From NCBI GenBank assembly GCA_014656015.1, contig BNBP01000038.1, forward strand, positions 1 to 64,000: a stretch of DNA of 64,000 bases, in the 5' to 3' direction. The notes under the pieces were generated by a model. It was not told the DNA's origin. It was given only the letters and a program-made list of their open reading frames with translations, and did not search any database. Shown piece by piece: positions 8,510-16,953 of the stretch. Within the stretch, counting starts at the first letter, position 1; every line of letters starts with the position of its first letter. Source of the DNA: Streptomyces griseoaurantiacus. GTDB lineage: Bacteria > Actinomycetota > Actinomycetes > Streptomycetales > Streptomycetaceae. Both the position numbers and the translations under genes were made by a program.

Positions 8510-9511
8510 TCAGTCGATGGTCAGCACCTCGTGCACGGGCCGCCTCGGCGTGGCCGGCACGTCCGGCCCGTATCCGAGGCGAAGCACCATCTGTACGTGG
8601 CCGACTCCCGAGATCGGGTCACGCGCCAGCAGACGCAGCTCTCGGTGTTCCAGGGGGTGCGAGGTGAGAGAGGTGGACAGGCCCGCCAGAGTGGCTTCCA
8701 GCAGGACGCGTTCCAGTGCCTGGCCTGCCCTCAGCCAGTCGGCGGGGCCGTCGCCACGGGTGCTGAGCAGCGCGAGAAGCGGAGTGCGCTCGAAGACCGC
8801 GCTCCCCCGGTTCGGCACCGGCCTGCGACCGGCGAAGTCACGCACGGGAGCCTTGCCGTCCCTCCTGCGGGGGCCGAAGGCATACTCGGGGACACCGTCC
8901 GGGGCGCTGTCCGCCTCACTGCCGAGTCTGGTCCAGCGCGTCATGTCCTCGCCGACCTCCGGGTCCACCAGATCGCGGCACTCCGCGTCACGGACCAGGT
9001 CGATCAGAGTCTCGACATGCCAGCGGTCGGGGAACAGCAGGACGGCGTCCTCCTGCGCCGCGGCCTCCCGCAGAGAGGCCCTGTCGTTCTCGGGGACGTC
9101 CTTGTCGGAGAACGGCTGCCGACTCGTCCTTCGCCGTGTGATCGCCGGATGCAGGCGCCGCAGCTCCCGGTCCGACGGAGTCCCGGCGGGGTCAGCGGGG
9201 TCGGTCAGGCGGACGACCGCAAGCAGGGAGGGATCCCGCGGATCGGGCAGCAACGCGGTATGCGGCTCCAGGAACGCGTGCACGGCCGAGACGCGCAGGT
9301 TGAAGAGGGCCGCCCCGCAGCCGATGTGCAGCGCCCGGTCGCCGGGGTCGGAGCGCGGCATGGCACGGTCCGTGTCGGCGCGTATCCGCAGGAGGCGCTC
9401 GGCCGTCACGAAGTGGAAGCGCCACGGTTGCGCGTTGTGCATGGACGGTGCCATGGCCGCCTCGGCCACCAGCGTCGTCACGGTGTTCTCCTGGGGCTGC
9501 ACTCGCATCAT
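8510..9511 (-). CDS. Acg-family nitroreductase-like flavoprotein
   Basis: The protein has 333 residues. The N-terminal half has the nitroreductase FMN-site pattern (APSMHNAQPWRFHF, about residues 21-34) and the second half continues the fold (RRTSRQPFSDKDVPE, QALERVLLEATLAGLSTS, QMVLRLGYGP). Length and internal duplication match the Acg/Rv2032-Rv3131 group, DosR-regulated proteins thought to sequester flavin rather than act as classical nitroreductases. Two adjacent ATGs follow GAGGAGG; the first, at 9511, is chosen. The gene is divergent from pncB with about 280 nt between, which contains a candidate OsdR-type site. A broken paralogue lies at 745-1456. Confidence 0.88.
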   Translation of the reverse strand: MMRVQPQENTVTTLVAEAAMAPSMHNAQPWRFHFVTAERLLRIRADTDRAMPRSDPGDRALHIGCGAALFNLRVSAVHAFLEPHTALLPDPRDPSLLAVVRLTDPADPAGTPSDRELRRLHPAITRRRTSRQPFSDKDVPENDRASLREAAAQEDAVLLFPDRWHVETLIDLVRDAECRDLVDPEVGEDMTRWTRLGSEADSAPDGVPEYAFGPRRRDGKAPVRDFAGRRPVPNRGSAVFERTPLLALLSTRGDGPADWLRAGQALERVLLEATLAGLSTSLTSHPLEHRELRLLARDPISGVGHVQMVLRLGYGPDVPATPRRPVHEVLTID

Positions 9512-9709
9512 GGGGTCCTCCTCGCGATCCGGCCTGCGCCGACACCCGCGCGCCGGACGTCCGGGAGTGAGTACCCCGTCATGGTTCTGCCTCAGGCCTG
9601 TGTCCGCGGCCTGCCGGGGCCTCCCGCTCCCTCCATTGTTCGTCGGACATGCCGTTCTCGGAAAGGCGGGACGGCACAACGGCGCCTCGAGCGAAAGTCC
9701 CGGAAAGGA

Positions 9710-9723
9710 CGGCCGGTCGGCCC
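9710..9723. promoter_or_regulatory. Candidate OsdR-type site in the nitroreductase/pncB divergent promoter
   Basis: CGGCCGGTCGGCCC agrees at about 12 of 14 positions with the reverse-complement motif at the response regulator promoter (GGGCCGATCGGTCC). It lies 72 nt upstream of pncB and about 200 nt upstream of the nitroreductase, so it could serve one or both. Confidence 0.4.
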
Positions 9724-9794
9724 TTCCGTTCGGCCGCGGGAGCGGGTGATGCTGGACTGGACCGCCCGACCGCCCGTGCGACGAGGTGAGCGTC

Positions 9795-11147
9795 ATGTCG
9801 GACGTGACCACCACGGACCTGTACGAGGTGACGATGGTGCTGTCCTACCTCGAAGAGGGCATGGACGGCCTCGCCACCTTCAGTCTCTTCGTACGCGCAT
9901 TGCCGCCCGAACGGGGATTTCTGGTGAGCGCCGGTGTGGAGCCCGTGCTCGACTACCTGAGCGACTTCGAGGTCACTTCCACCGACGTCGAGGACTTCGC
10001 CCGTGCACTGCGCCGTCCGTCCGCCTCGCTGAATGCTCTGCACGGCATGAGGTTCACCGGCGAGGTGCGCGCCGTCCCCGAGGGGAGGGTGGTCTTCGCC
10101 GGGGAGCCGTTGCTGGAGGTCACCGCGCCGATCGCGGAGGCGCAGCTCGTCGAGACGTTCCTCCTCAACCAGGTCTCCCACCAGACCGCCGTCGCCTCCA
10201 AGGCGGTGCGCTCCGTCCTGGCCGCCGCGGGACGTCCGGTGATCGACTTCTCCCTCCGCCGCACCCACGGCGCCGGCGCCGGCCTGCAGGCCGCCCGTGT
10301 GGGGGCTCTCGCCGGGTTCGCCGGCACCAGCAACGTGGCGGCGGCGGTCCGTTGGGGTCTGCCCGCCTCGGGCACGATGGCGCATTCGTACGTCGAGGCC
10401 TTCCCGGACGAGGAGACCGCCTTCCGCGCCTTCGCCCGCGCCCACCCCGGGCCCGTCACCTTCCTGGTGGACACGTACGACACGGTGCGCGGGACGCGTA
10501 CGGCGGCCCGCGTACTGCGGGAGCTGGATCGGGGGCTGGGCTGCGGAGTACGGCTGGACAGCGGCGACCTGGGCGTCCTGGCTCGTCGCGTGCGTGCCGA
10601 ACTGGACGCCGCCGGGCTGTCCGACGTACGGATCGTCGCCAGTGGCGGCCTCGACGAGTACGGCGTGGAAGCCCTGTCACGTTCGGGGGCGCCCATCGAC
10701 GTCTTCGCGGTCGGCACCCGCGTGGGCACCTCCGCCGACGCCCCGTACCTGGACTCCGCCTACAAGCTCGTGGAGTACGACGGCCGCCCGGTCATGAAGC
10801 TGTCGTCCGCGAAGGTGACGTTGCCCGGACGCAAGCAGGCCTTCCGACGCCCGAACGGTGACGATGTCATCGCCCGGTGGGACGAGCCCGTGCCGGCGGA
10901 CGCGGAACCGCTGCTGCGCACGGTGATGAGGGACGGACGCCGCATGGAACCGCCGGACACCCTGCGCGAGGCCCACGCCCGCCTGACGGCGGACCTGGCC
11001 GCGCTGCCTGACGACGTCCTGCGGGTCCGCGCGCCTCGCCCGCGCCGGGCCGTGGTGTCCGAGCCGTTGTCCAGGCTGACCGCGGAGGTGCGCGGCCGTC
11101 TCGCTGAGCCGACCGACGGCGCCCCCGCGCCGTCGGCCCCGTACTGA
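9795..11147 (+). CDS. pncB: Nicotinate phosphoribosyltransferase
   Basis: The protein has 450 residues and catalyses nicotinate + PRPP (with ATP) to nicotinate mononucleotide in the Preiss-Handler NAD salvage route. Family signatures in order are TDLYEVTMVLSYLEEG at the N-terminus, DFSLRRTHGAGAGLQAARVG, ASGTMAHSYVEAFPDE containing the conserved histidine, VDTYDTVRGTRTA and GVRLDSGDLGVLARR. The ATG at 9795 follows GAGGTGAG; a GTG at 9786 lies within that ribosome binding site. M. tuberculosis has a DosR-regulated second copy (PncB2, Rv0573c), so a pncB in this cluster fits NAD maintenance during hypoxic dormancy. A housekeeping copy may exist elsewhere. The C-terminal about 40 residues are variable and proline-rich. 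Confidence 0.93.
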   Translation: MSDVTTTDLYEVTMVLSYLEEGMDGLATFSLFVRALPPERGFLVSAGVEPVLDYLSDFEVTSTDVEDFARALRRPSASLNALHGMRFTGEVRAVPEGRVVFAGEPLLEVTAPIAEAQLVETFLLNQVSHQTAVASKAVRSVLAAAGRPVIDFSLRRTHGAGAGLQAARVGALAGFAGTSNVAAAVRWGLPASGTMAHSYVEAFPDEETAFRAFARAHPGPVTFLVDTYDTVRGTRTAARVLRELDRGLGCGVRLDSGDLGVLARRVRAELDAAGLSDVRIVASGGLDEYGVEALSRSGAPIDVFAVGTRVGTSADAPYLDSAYKLVEYDGRPVMKLSSAKVTLPGRKQAFRRPNGDDVIARWDEPVPADAEPLLRTVMRDGRRMEPPDTLREAHARLTADLAALPDDVLRVRAPRPRRAVVSEPLSRLTAEVRGRLAEPTDGAPAPSAPY

Positions 11148-11154
11148 TCGCCCA

Positions 11155-11170
11155 CGCCCCGCGCGGGGCG
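11155..11170 (+). terminator. Short GC hairpin after pncB
   Basis: CGCCCCGCGCGGGGCG forms a 6-bp stem with a 4-nt loop 8 nt after the pncB stop. It could act as a terminator, though the stem is short. Confidence 0.5.
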
Positions 11171-11267
11171 GCACTGATTCCCTCCGCGGGAGAGCCGCGT
11201 ACCTCGTCCTACTGGAAAGCCGCGTGAATCGCCTGCTCGTCGGCACTGTGCGAGACGAGCAGGAGTA

Positions 11268-11281
11268 GGGCCCTTCGGCCC
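11268..11281. promoter_or_regulatory. Candidate OsdR-type site upstream of the Rv1733c-like gene
   Basis: GGGCCCTTCGGCCC, about 90 nt upstream of the start at 11368, matches the GGGCC-N2-TCGGYCC pattern fully and closely resembles mycobacterial DosR boxes (GGGAC...GGCCC). It is the best single match in the window. Confidence 0.45.
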
Positions 11282-11367
11282 CGATGCGTTCCAGGTGATG
11301 CCCGAACGGCCCTGCACCTCGGCGTGGCCGCGGGCGAGGCTGGAGGGAACAGCCGGAGGTGAGCACG

Positions 11368-11949
11368 ATGCGCAGAGCCGGCATCACTCGGCAGTACCTG
11401 TGGCGTTGGAGGCACAACCCCCTGCGCCGTCGTGAGGACGTGCTCGAAGCGTGGATTCTGTTGATCGTGGGGCTCATGATCGTAGTAGTGGGTCCCGCGG
11501 CCGGGGTACTGGCCGCGGGGGCCGGGGCACACCTCGCGGAGCAGCAACGCGCCGAACGTCATCCGATCACGGCCACGCTCACGAGGGATGCCACGGGCGG
11601 CGCGGTGACCGCCGGTACGACCAGTAGGCATACCGGCGCCCCTGTGCGCTGGACCGCCTCCGACGGGACGCGTCATGTGGGCACCGCGTCGGTCGACAAG
11701 ACGTTGAAAGCCGGTTCCCAGGTGAAGCTGTGGACGGACCGGCAGGATCACCTGACGGCTCCGCCGCCCACCACGGCCGAGGTCGGCATAGAAGCCGGCG
11801 CCGTGGGCACCACCTCGGCCCTCGCCGTCGTCGTGGCGTCGACGACCGGATACTTCGGCGTCCGGGCGGTACTCAACCGGCGGCGTCTGGCCGCCTGGGA
11901 GAGCGAGTGGAAGGAGCTGGGATCCCAGCAGGGGCGGAGAGCCGGCTGA
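11368..11949 (+). CDS. Rv1733c-family two-TM membrane protein
   Basis: The protein has 193 residues: a short basic N-terminus (WRWRHNPLRRREDVLEAW), a first hydrophobic helix (ILLIVGLMIVVVGPAAGVLA), an extracytoplasmic loop of about 90 residues with a conserved-looking segment (VRWTASDGTRHVGTASV, TLKAGSQVKLWTDRQ), a second helix (about 150-172) and a charged C-terminus. This matches Rv1733c of the M. tuberculosis DosR regulon and its many Streptomyces paralogues; the biochemical function is unknown. The ATG at 11368 is favoured over GTG 11359 because GGAGGT is placed 8 nt upstream of it. Confidence 0.88.
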   Translation: MRRAGITRQYLWRWRHNPLRRREDVLEAWILLIVGLMIVVVGPAAGVLAAGAGAHLAEQQRAERHPITATLTRDATGGAVTAGTTSRHTGAPVRWTASDGTRHVGTASVDKTLKAGSQVKLWTDRQDHLTAPPPTTAEVGIEAGAVGTTSALAVVVASTTGYFGVRAVLNRRRLAAWESEWKELGSQQGRRAG

Positions 11950-12375
11950 CGGGCTACTCGACGGCCGTCACGTCGCCGGAGTCGGAGACGCGTGCTGCGG
12001 ACCGGGGTGGCGGCATCTGGCATCGAGGGTGCGGAGCCGGGTCGTTCGGGCGAGGTACTCCCTGATCGACTCGTTCGGCCGGGGGGGGGGACGTCGCGGC
12101 GGTACACCGCCGAGCGAAGGACTCACCGGACCACTGTTCGAGCACACGGCGACCGGGCCGCCTGCCGCACTCTGTGGTGCGTGTCGTCGTCCGAGTCCCT
12201 GGGGCACCGACGGGTGAGACCGTGCCGACTCCGGACACCTCGGCGGTGGCCTCGGTGAGTGAACGCCGCCGCCGCGACGGCAGATCGTCCACCACCGCGC
12301 CCGGGTTCCGTGGCCGTGGAACGGGGACGGCCTCCCGGCACGACCGGGTGATGCGACTTGAGTGAGGTGCTCATC
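11950..12375. other. Non-coding gap with a G10 tract
   Basis: No open frame here has a good start and codon pattern. The notable feature is a run of ten G at 12081-12090. No recognisable coding product spans it, so it is probably neutral intergenic sequence preceding the broken stress-protein locus. Confidence 0.5.
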
Positions 12376-13122
12376 ATGCTCACCGACGCGAACACAAGGC
12401 CGATCGTGGTCGGCGTCGATCCTGAGCTGGTGGTGATCGGTTCTCGGCATCTGGGAGTGGCGCGGGAAGTGTTCACCTCCGCCGCGGTCGCGCTGCCCTT
12501 GACCGCACTCGCCACCTGTCCGGTCGTCGTACTACGGGAGCCCGAACACATCACCCAGCAGCCGCCCTACCTCGTCGTAGGTGTGGACGGCAGCCCCCAC
12601 TCGGCGGCCGCCGTCGACCTCGCCTTCGCCGAAGCGGACCTGCGCAGCGCGCACCTGCGGGCCTTGTACGTGTGGCACACCCCGCTGCTCGGCCTGCTCG
12701 ACGAACACGCGGCACTGCGGGAAGCGCGTCGGACCCTTTCCGGTCATGATGCCGTCCGCGGTGGTGGGTGTCGATCATGGTTCGCAGTCGAGCTGGAAGG
12801 CGGTGGGAACAGTGGCGCGTGAGGCCGGGACGCGTGGCGCTCCCCTTGCAGTTGGTGCATGCCTTCGGGTGGCCGACTCGCACGTGCCTCGGGGCCTCCC
12901 GCCCTGGTACCCGGGCGGGAGAGGAGTGCGGGAACTCGTGGACGGCACGATGGCCGATGCCGAACAGCTCGTACACCGAGTGGCTCCGCACGTCGAGGTC
13001 ACCCGCCAGGTGACTCTGGGGGAACCGTTTCGGTGAGCCGGGCCCTTCTTCAGCATGCGCTGTGTCCCGTTGTCGTCGTTCGGCACGAGGGTGCGACTGA
13101 ACCGGATGAACCGGACAGGTGA
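12376..13122 (+). pseudogene. Wrecked universal stress protein gene(s)
   Basis: USP pieces appear in order but in several frames. First is a start (RPIVVGVD) fused directly to the end of a first domain (ELVVIGSRHLGVAREVF, TCPVVVLREPE), as if most of domain 1 were deleted. Next is the beginning of a second domain (YLVVGVDGSPHSAAAVD, LRALYVWHTPL). After a frame change near 12740 comes a further domain start (SAVVGVDHGSQSSWKAV), then LQLVHAFGWPT in another frame, LVDGTMADAEQLVHRVAPHV, and finally LLQHALCPVVVVRHEGA. At least three frame changes and two internal deletions are needed, possibly involving two original genes. No product could fold normally. Confidence 0.75.
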
Positions 13123-13137
13123 GGGCGGTACGGGCCG

Positions 13138-16100
13138 TCATCGTCCGGGGGCCCCGGATCGTCCGGGCTCAGCGGGGGCGGGGTGTCCGTAGCCACCGCC
13201 GCCGGGGCTGTGCAGGACGAACACGTCGTCTCGTCGTACGGCCAGGGAACCGCAGCCCGCCATGGGAAGGATCCGGCCGGCCCGTTCCACATGGTGGTGC
13301 CCGAGCGCTCCCGGCTCCCCGCCGGCCATCCCGTACGGAGGGATCCGACGGTGTCCGGAGAGCACGCTGATGGTCATCGCCTCGCGGAAGCGAATCCTGC
13401 GCACCACGCCGTCGCCTCCACGCCACCGGCCCCGGCCACCGCTGCCGGCTCGCAGGGAGAACCGCTCGACGAGCACCGGGAGCCGCATCTCCAGCACCTC
13501 CGGGTCCGTCAGGTAGGAGTTCGTCATGTGCGTCTGTACCGCGGAGGCACCGTGGAAGCCGGGGCCCGCGCCGGCTCCCGAGGCGACCGTCTCGTAGTAC
13601 TGGTGGTGCTCGTTGCCGAACGTGACGTTGTTCATGGTGCCGCTGCCCTCGGCCTGCGCCGCCAGCGCGGCGTAGAGCGCACCGGTGATCGCCTGTGAGG
13701 TCTCCACGTTGCCCGCCACGATGGCGGCCGGTGACGTGGGGGCGAGCATGGACCCCTGGGGCACGAGAATGCGCAGCGGTCGCAGGCAGCCGTCGTTCAG
13801 CGGGATGTCCTGGGCGATGAGGGTGCGGAAGACGTACAGCACGGCAGCGGTGACCACGGAGGTCGGTGCGTTGAAATTGGAACCGAGTTGCGGCGAGGTC
13901 CCCGTGAAGTCGACGGTCGCCTCGCGCCGGTCGCGGTCCACCGTGACCCGCGCGGCGATCACCGCGCCGGAGTCGGTCTCGTACCGGTACGCCCCGCCGG
14001 TGAGGCCGTCCAGGGCCTGCCGGACGGCCTCCTCGGCGTTGTCCTGCACGTGCCGCATGTATGCCTGTACCGCGTCCGGGCCGAAGTGCCGGATCATACG
14101 GTCGACCTCGTCGACACCCTTGGCGTTGGCGGCGACCTGGGCCCGCAGGTCGGCCAGGTTGGTAGCCGGATCGCGGGAGGGGTACGGCGCGCCGGTGAGC
14201 AGTTCCAGGGTCTCCTTCTCCCGCAGGCGGCCGTCCTGGACGAGCAGCCAGTTGTCGAAGAGGACACCTTCCTCCTCGATGCGTCGGCTGTCGGCCGGCA
14301 TCGAGCCCGGCGTCAGGCCGCCGATCTCCGCGTGGTGCCCGCGGGAGGCGACGTGGAACAGCACTCTGCCGGCGCTCGGTGTACCGGCTTCCCCGAAGAC
14401 CGGCGTGATCACGGTGATGTCGGGGAGGTGAGTGCCGCCGTGGTACGGGTCGTTCACCGCGTAGGCGTCTCCTGGACGCATGCCTCCGGCGCGGCGGCGG
14501 ACGATCTCCCGGACGGCGGTTCCCATCGAACCGAGGTGGACCGGGATGTGGGGCGCGTTGGCGACGAGGTTGCCCTCGGGGTCGAAGAGGGCGCAGGAGA
14601 AGTCCAGTCGTTCCTTGATGTTGACGGACTGGGCGGTCGCCGCGAGACGGGCACCCATCTGCTCGGCAACGGAGACGAACTGGCTGTTGAAGATCTCGAG
14701 CAGGACGGGATCGGCGCCGATGCCGACCTCGTCCTTGGTGAGTGCGGCGGTCCTGGTCAGGCGTAGGTGCCCGAACTCGGTGACCGTGGCCTGCCAGCCG
14801 GGGTCGACGACGGTGGTCGCGTTGTCCTCGGCGATCACGGCGGGTCCTGGAACCACCACTCCGGGACTCAGCCGCTCGCGTTCCCGGAGCGGTACCGTCC
14901 GCCACGCACCGTCGACGTGGAGGCGTGTGGTGGGGGCTGCCGCCTCGACGGAGGGCGCGCGCCGACCGCCGAGCCGGCCGAGGTCGGGCCTGGTCGTCAA
15001 CCCCCTGGCCTCGATGGAAAGGGCATCGACCACGACCGGCCGGTCCAGCGTGAAGGAGTACAGCGCCCTGTGGCGCTCGGTGAACGTGTCCGCCATCTCC
15101 TGGGCACCGCCGAGCGGCACGGCGACGGACGTGTCGGTGCCGTCGTAGCGCAGGCGCGCCGTCCGCGTGACGCGTACGCGCTCGCTCGGGGCACCCTGAG
15201 CGCTCAGCCGCGCCCGTGCGGCCTTCTCCAGTCGGCCCGCGACCGTTCGGACCCGGTCCATGTGCGCCTCGTCCAAGGCCAGTTCTACCGATTGCTCGCG
15301 GACGGTCGTGAGGTCCGCGAGTCCGATGCCGAACGCGGAGAGCACTCCGGCGAGCGGCGGTACGAGGACGGTACGGATGCCGAGAGCGTCGGCGACGGCG
15401 CACGCGTGCTGGCCACCGGCCCCACCGAAGGAGGTCAGAGCGTAGCCGCGCACGTCGTGCCCCCGGTGCACGGAGATGCGCTTGACCGCGGCGGCCACGT
15501 TCGCGACCGCCACTTGGAGGAAGCCCTCGGCCACCTCCTCGGGTGTCCGCCGGTCACCCGTGGCCGCGCGGATGCGGTCCGCGAGTGCGGCGAAGTCGCG
15601 TCGCACGACGCCGTCGTCCAGCGGCTGATCACCGTCGGGGCCGAAGACGTGGGGGAAATGCTCGGACGGGACGCGCCCGAGCATCACGTTGGCGTCGGTG
15701 ACCGTGAGCGGACCGCCCGCGCGATAGCACGCCGGTCCCGGGCGGGCCCCAGCGGAGTCCGGACCGACTCGGTAGCGTCCGTGGTCGAAGCGGAGTACCG
15801 ATCCGCCGCCCGCGGCGACCGTGTGGATGTCCAGCATCGGTACCTGCAGCCGGACTCCGGCGATACGGGTGACGGGTACCCGGTCGAACTCACCGGCGTA
15901 GTGGGACACGTCCGTCGAGGTGCCGCCCATGTCGAAGCCGATGACGCGGTCGTGCCCGGCCTGCTGCGAGAGGCGGGCCATGCCGACGATGCCACCGGCC
16001 GGGCCGGAGAGCACGGCGTTGGTGCCCCGGAAGTGGTCCGCCGCCGCGAGACCGCCGTTCGACTGCATGAACAGGAGCCGGACGCCGGAGAGTTCCTGCG

Positions 16101-16794
16101 AGACGTCCCGCACGTACCTGCGCAGCCCGGGTGAGAGGTAGGCGTCCACAACGGCGGTGTCGCCGCGGAGGACGAGCCGGGTGAGCGGTCCGACGTCGGA
16201 GGAGAGCGAGACCTGGGTGAAGCCGAGGGAGGTGGCCAGCCGGCCGATGGCACGCTCGTGTCCGGGGTGGAGCGCACTGTGCATACAGACGACCGCGAGC
16301 GCACGGATCCCGTCGGCATACGCGTGCCGGAGTGCCGACGCCAGAGTGTGCAGGTCGGGCGGACGCAGCACCTCGCCCTCCGGAGTGACGCGTTCGTCGA
16401 CCTCGATGACGCGCTCGTGGAGCGCCTCCGGCAGCTCGATCTTCCTGGCGAAGAGGTGAGGGCGGTTCTGGTAGCCGATGCGCAGGGCGTCCCGGAACCC
16501 CCGTGTGATCACGAGTGCCGTGCGTTCCCCCGTACGTTCCAGCAGGGCGTTGGTCGCCACGGTCGTGCCCATGCGGACGCTGTGGATGAGATGGCCGGGG
16601 ATCGGCGCACCCTGGGACAGTCCGAGAAGGCGCCGGACGCCCTCGACCGCCGCGTCGCGATAACGGCCGGGATCCTCGGACAGCAGCTTGAGCGCCCGGA
16701 CACGGCCGTCGGGCGCCCTGGCCACGACGTCGGTGAAGGTACCGCCCCTGTCGATCCAGAACCGCCAGCCGGCAGATGGGGTCTCGCTGGGCAT
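13138..16794 (-). CDS. 5-oxoprolinase / hydantoinase (HyuA-HyuB fusion)
   Basis: The protein has 1218 residues. The N-terminal HyuA-like part (about 1-690) carries the ASKHA-type ATP-binding pattern FWIDRGGTFTDVVA near residue 11, MGTTVATNALLER, and GFDMGGTSTDVSHY. The C-terminal HyuB-like part (about 700-1210) has NAPHIPVHLGSMG, NDPYHGGTHLPDITV and GGNEHHQYYE-like sequence, ending in a glycine-rich GGGGYGHP. This single-chain arrangement and length are those of ATP-dependent 5-oxoprolinases that open 5-oxoproline to glutamate; some relatives act on hydantoins, so the substrate is not certain. The ATG at 16794 is preceded by AAGGAGG. It is divergent from the transhydrogenase-like gene, with 159 nt between. 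Confidence 0.9.
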   Translation of the reverse strand: MPSETPSAGWRFWIDRGGTFTDVVARAPDGRVRALKLLSEDPGRYRDAAVEGVRRLLGLSQGAPIPGHLIHSVRMGTTVATNALLERTGERTALVITRGFRDALRIGYQNRPHLFARKIELPEALHERVIEVDERVTPEGEVLRPPDLHTLASALRHAYADGIRALAVVCMHSALHPGHERAIGRLATSLGFTQVSLSSDVGPLTRLVLRGDTAVVDAYLSPGLRRYVRDVSQELSGVRLLFMQSNGGLAAADHFRGTNAVLSGPAGGIVGMARLSQQAGHDRVIGFDMGGTSTDVSHYAGEFDRVPVTRIAGVRLQVPMLDIHTVAAGGGSVLRFDHGRYRVGPDSAGARPGPACYRAGGPLTVTDANVMLGRVPSEHFPHVFGPDGDQPLDDGVVRRDFAALADRIRAATGDRRTPEEVAEGFLQVAVANVAAAVKRISVHRGHDVRGYALTSFGGAGGQHACAVADALGIRTVLVPPLAGVLSAFGIGLADLTTVREQSVELALDEAHMDRVRTVAGRLEKAARARLSAQGAPSERVRVTRTARLRYDGTDTSVAVPLGGAQEMADTFTERHRALYSFTLDRPVVVDALSIEARGLTTRPDLGRLGGRRAPSVEAAAPTTRLHVDGAWRTVPLRERERLSPGVVVPGPAVIAEDNATTVVDPGWQATVTEFGHLRLTRTAALTKDEVGIGADPVLLEIFNSQFVSVAEQMGARLAATAQSVNIKERLDFSCALFDPEGNLVANAPHIPVHLGSMGTAVREIVRRRAGGMRPGDAYAVNDPYHGGTHLPDITVITPVFGEAGTPSAGRVLFHVASRGHHAEIGGLTPGSMPADSRRIEEEGVLFDNWLLVQDGRLREKETLELLTGAPYPSRDPATNLADLRAQVAANAKGVDEVDRMIRHFGPDAVQAYMRHVQDNAEEAVRQALDGLTGGAYRYETDSGAVIAARVTVDRDRREATVDFTGTSPQLGSNFNAPTSVVTAAVLYVFRTLIAQDIPLNDGCLRPLRILVPQGSMLAPTSPAAIVAGNVETSQAITGALYAALAAQAEGSGTMNNVTFGNEHHQYYETVASGAGAGPGFHGASAVQTHMTNSYLTDPEVLEMRLPVLVERFSLRAGSGGRGRWRGGDGVVRRIRFREAMTISVLSGHRRIPPYGMAGGEPGALGHHHVERAGRILPMAGCGSLAVRRDDVFVLHSPGGGGYGHPAPAEPGRSGAPGR

Positions 16795-16852
16795 GCTCGC
16801 GTCCTCCTTCTGCGCTGACGGACGACGCTGCCGTCTCCCTTCGTCCCAGCAT

Positions 16853-16866
16853 GGGCCATTCGTCAC
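16853..16866. promoter_or_regulatory. Possible OsdR-type site between oxoprolinase and transhydrogenase-like genes
   Basis: GGGCCATTCGTCAC keeps the left half (GGGCC) and the TCG core of the cluster motif but has a poor right half. It sits in the divergent promoter region. Listed with low confidence. Confidence 0.22.
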
Positions 16867-16953
16867 GAGATGCGAGAGGATCACGCGCGCACGGGAGGTT
16901 CGCGATCCATACTGAAACGGGACGCGCACGGTGACGAGGGGAGGTGTGCGTTC

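Noticed and set aside
12081..12090. G10 tract as a phase-variation switch
   Set aside because: It is not inside or immediately before an intact gene; the downstream USP locus is already broken by several other changes.
13169..15403. Long minus-strand frame inside the 5-oxoprolinase
   Set aside because: Arg/Pro/Gly-rich sequence typical of a shadow frame in high-GC DNA; the real frame shows HyuA and HyuB motifs throughout.
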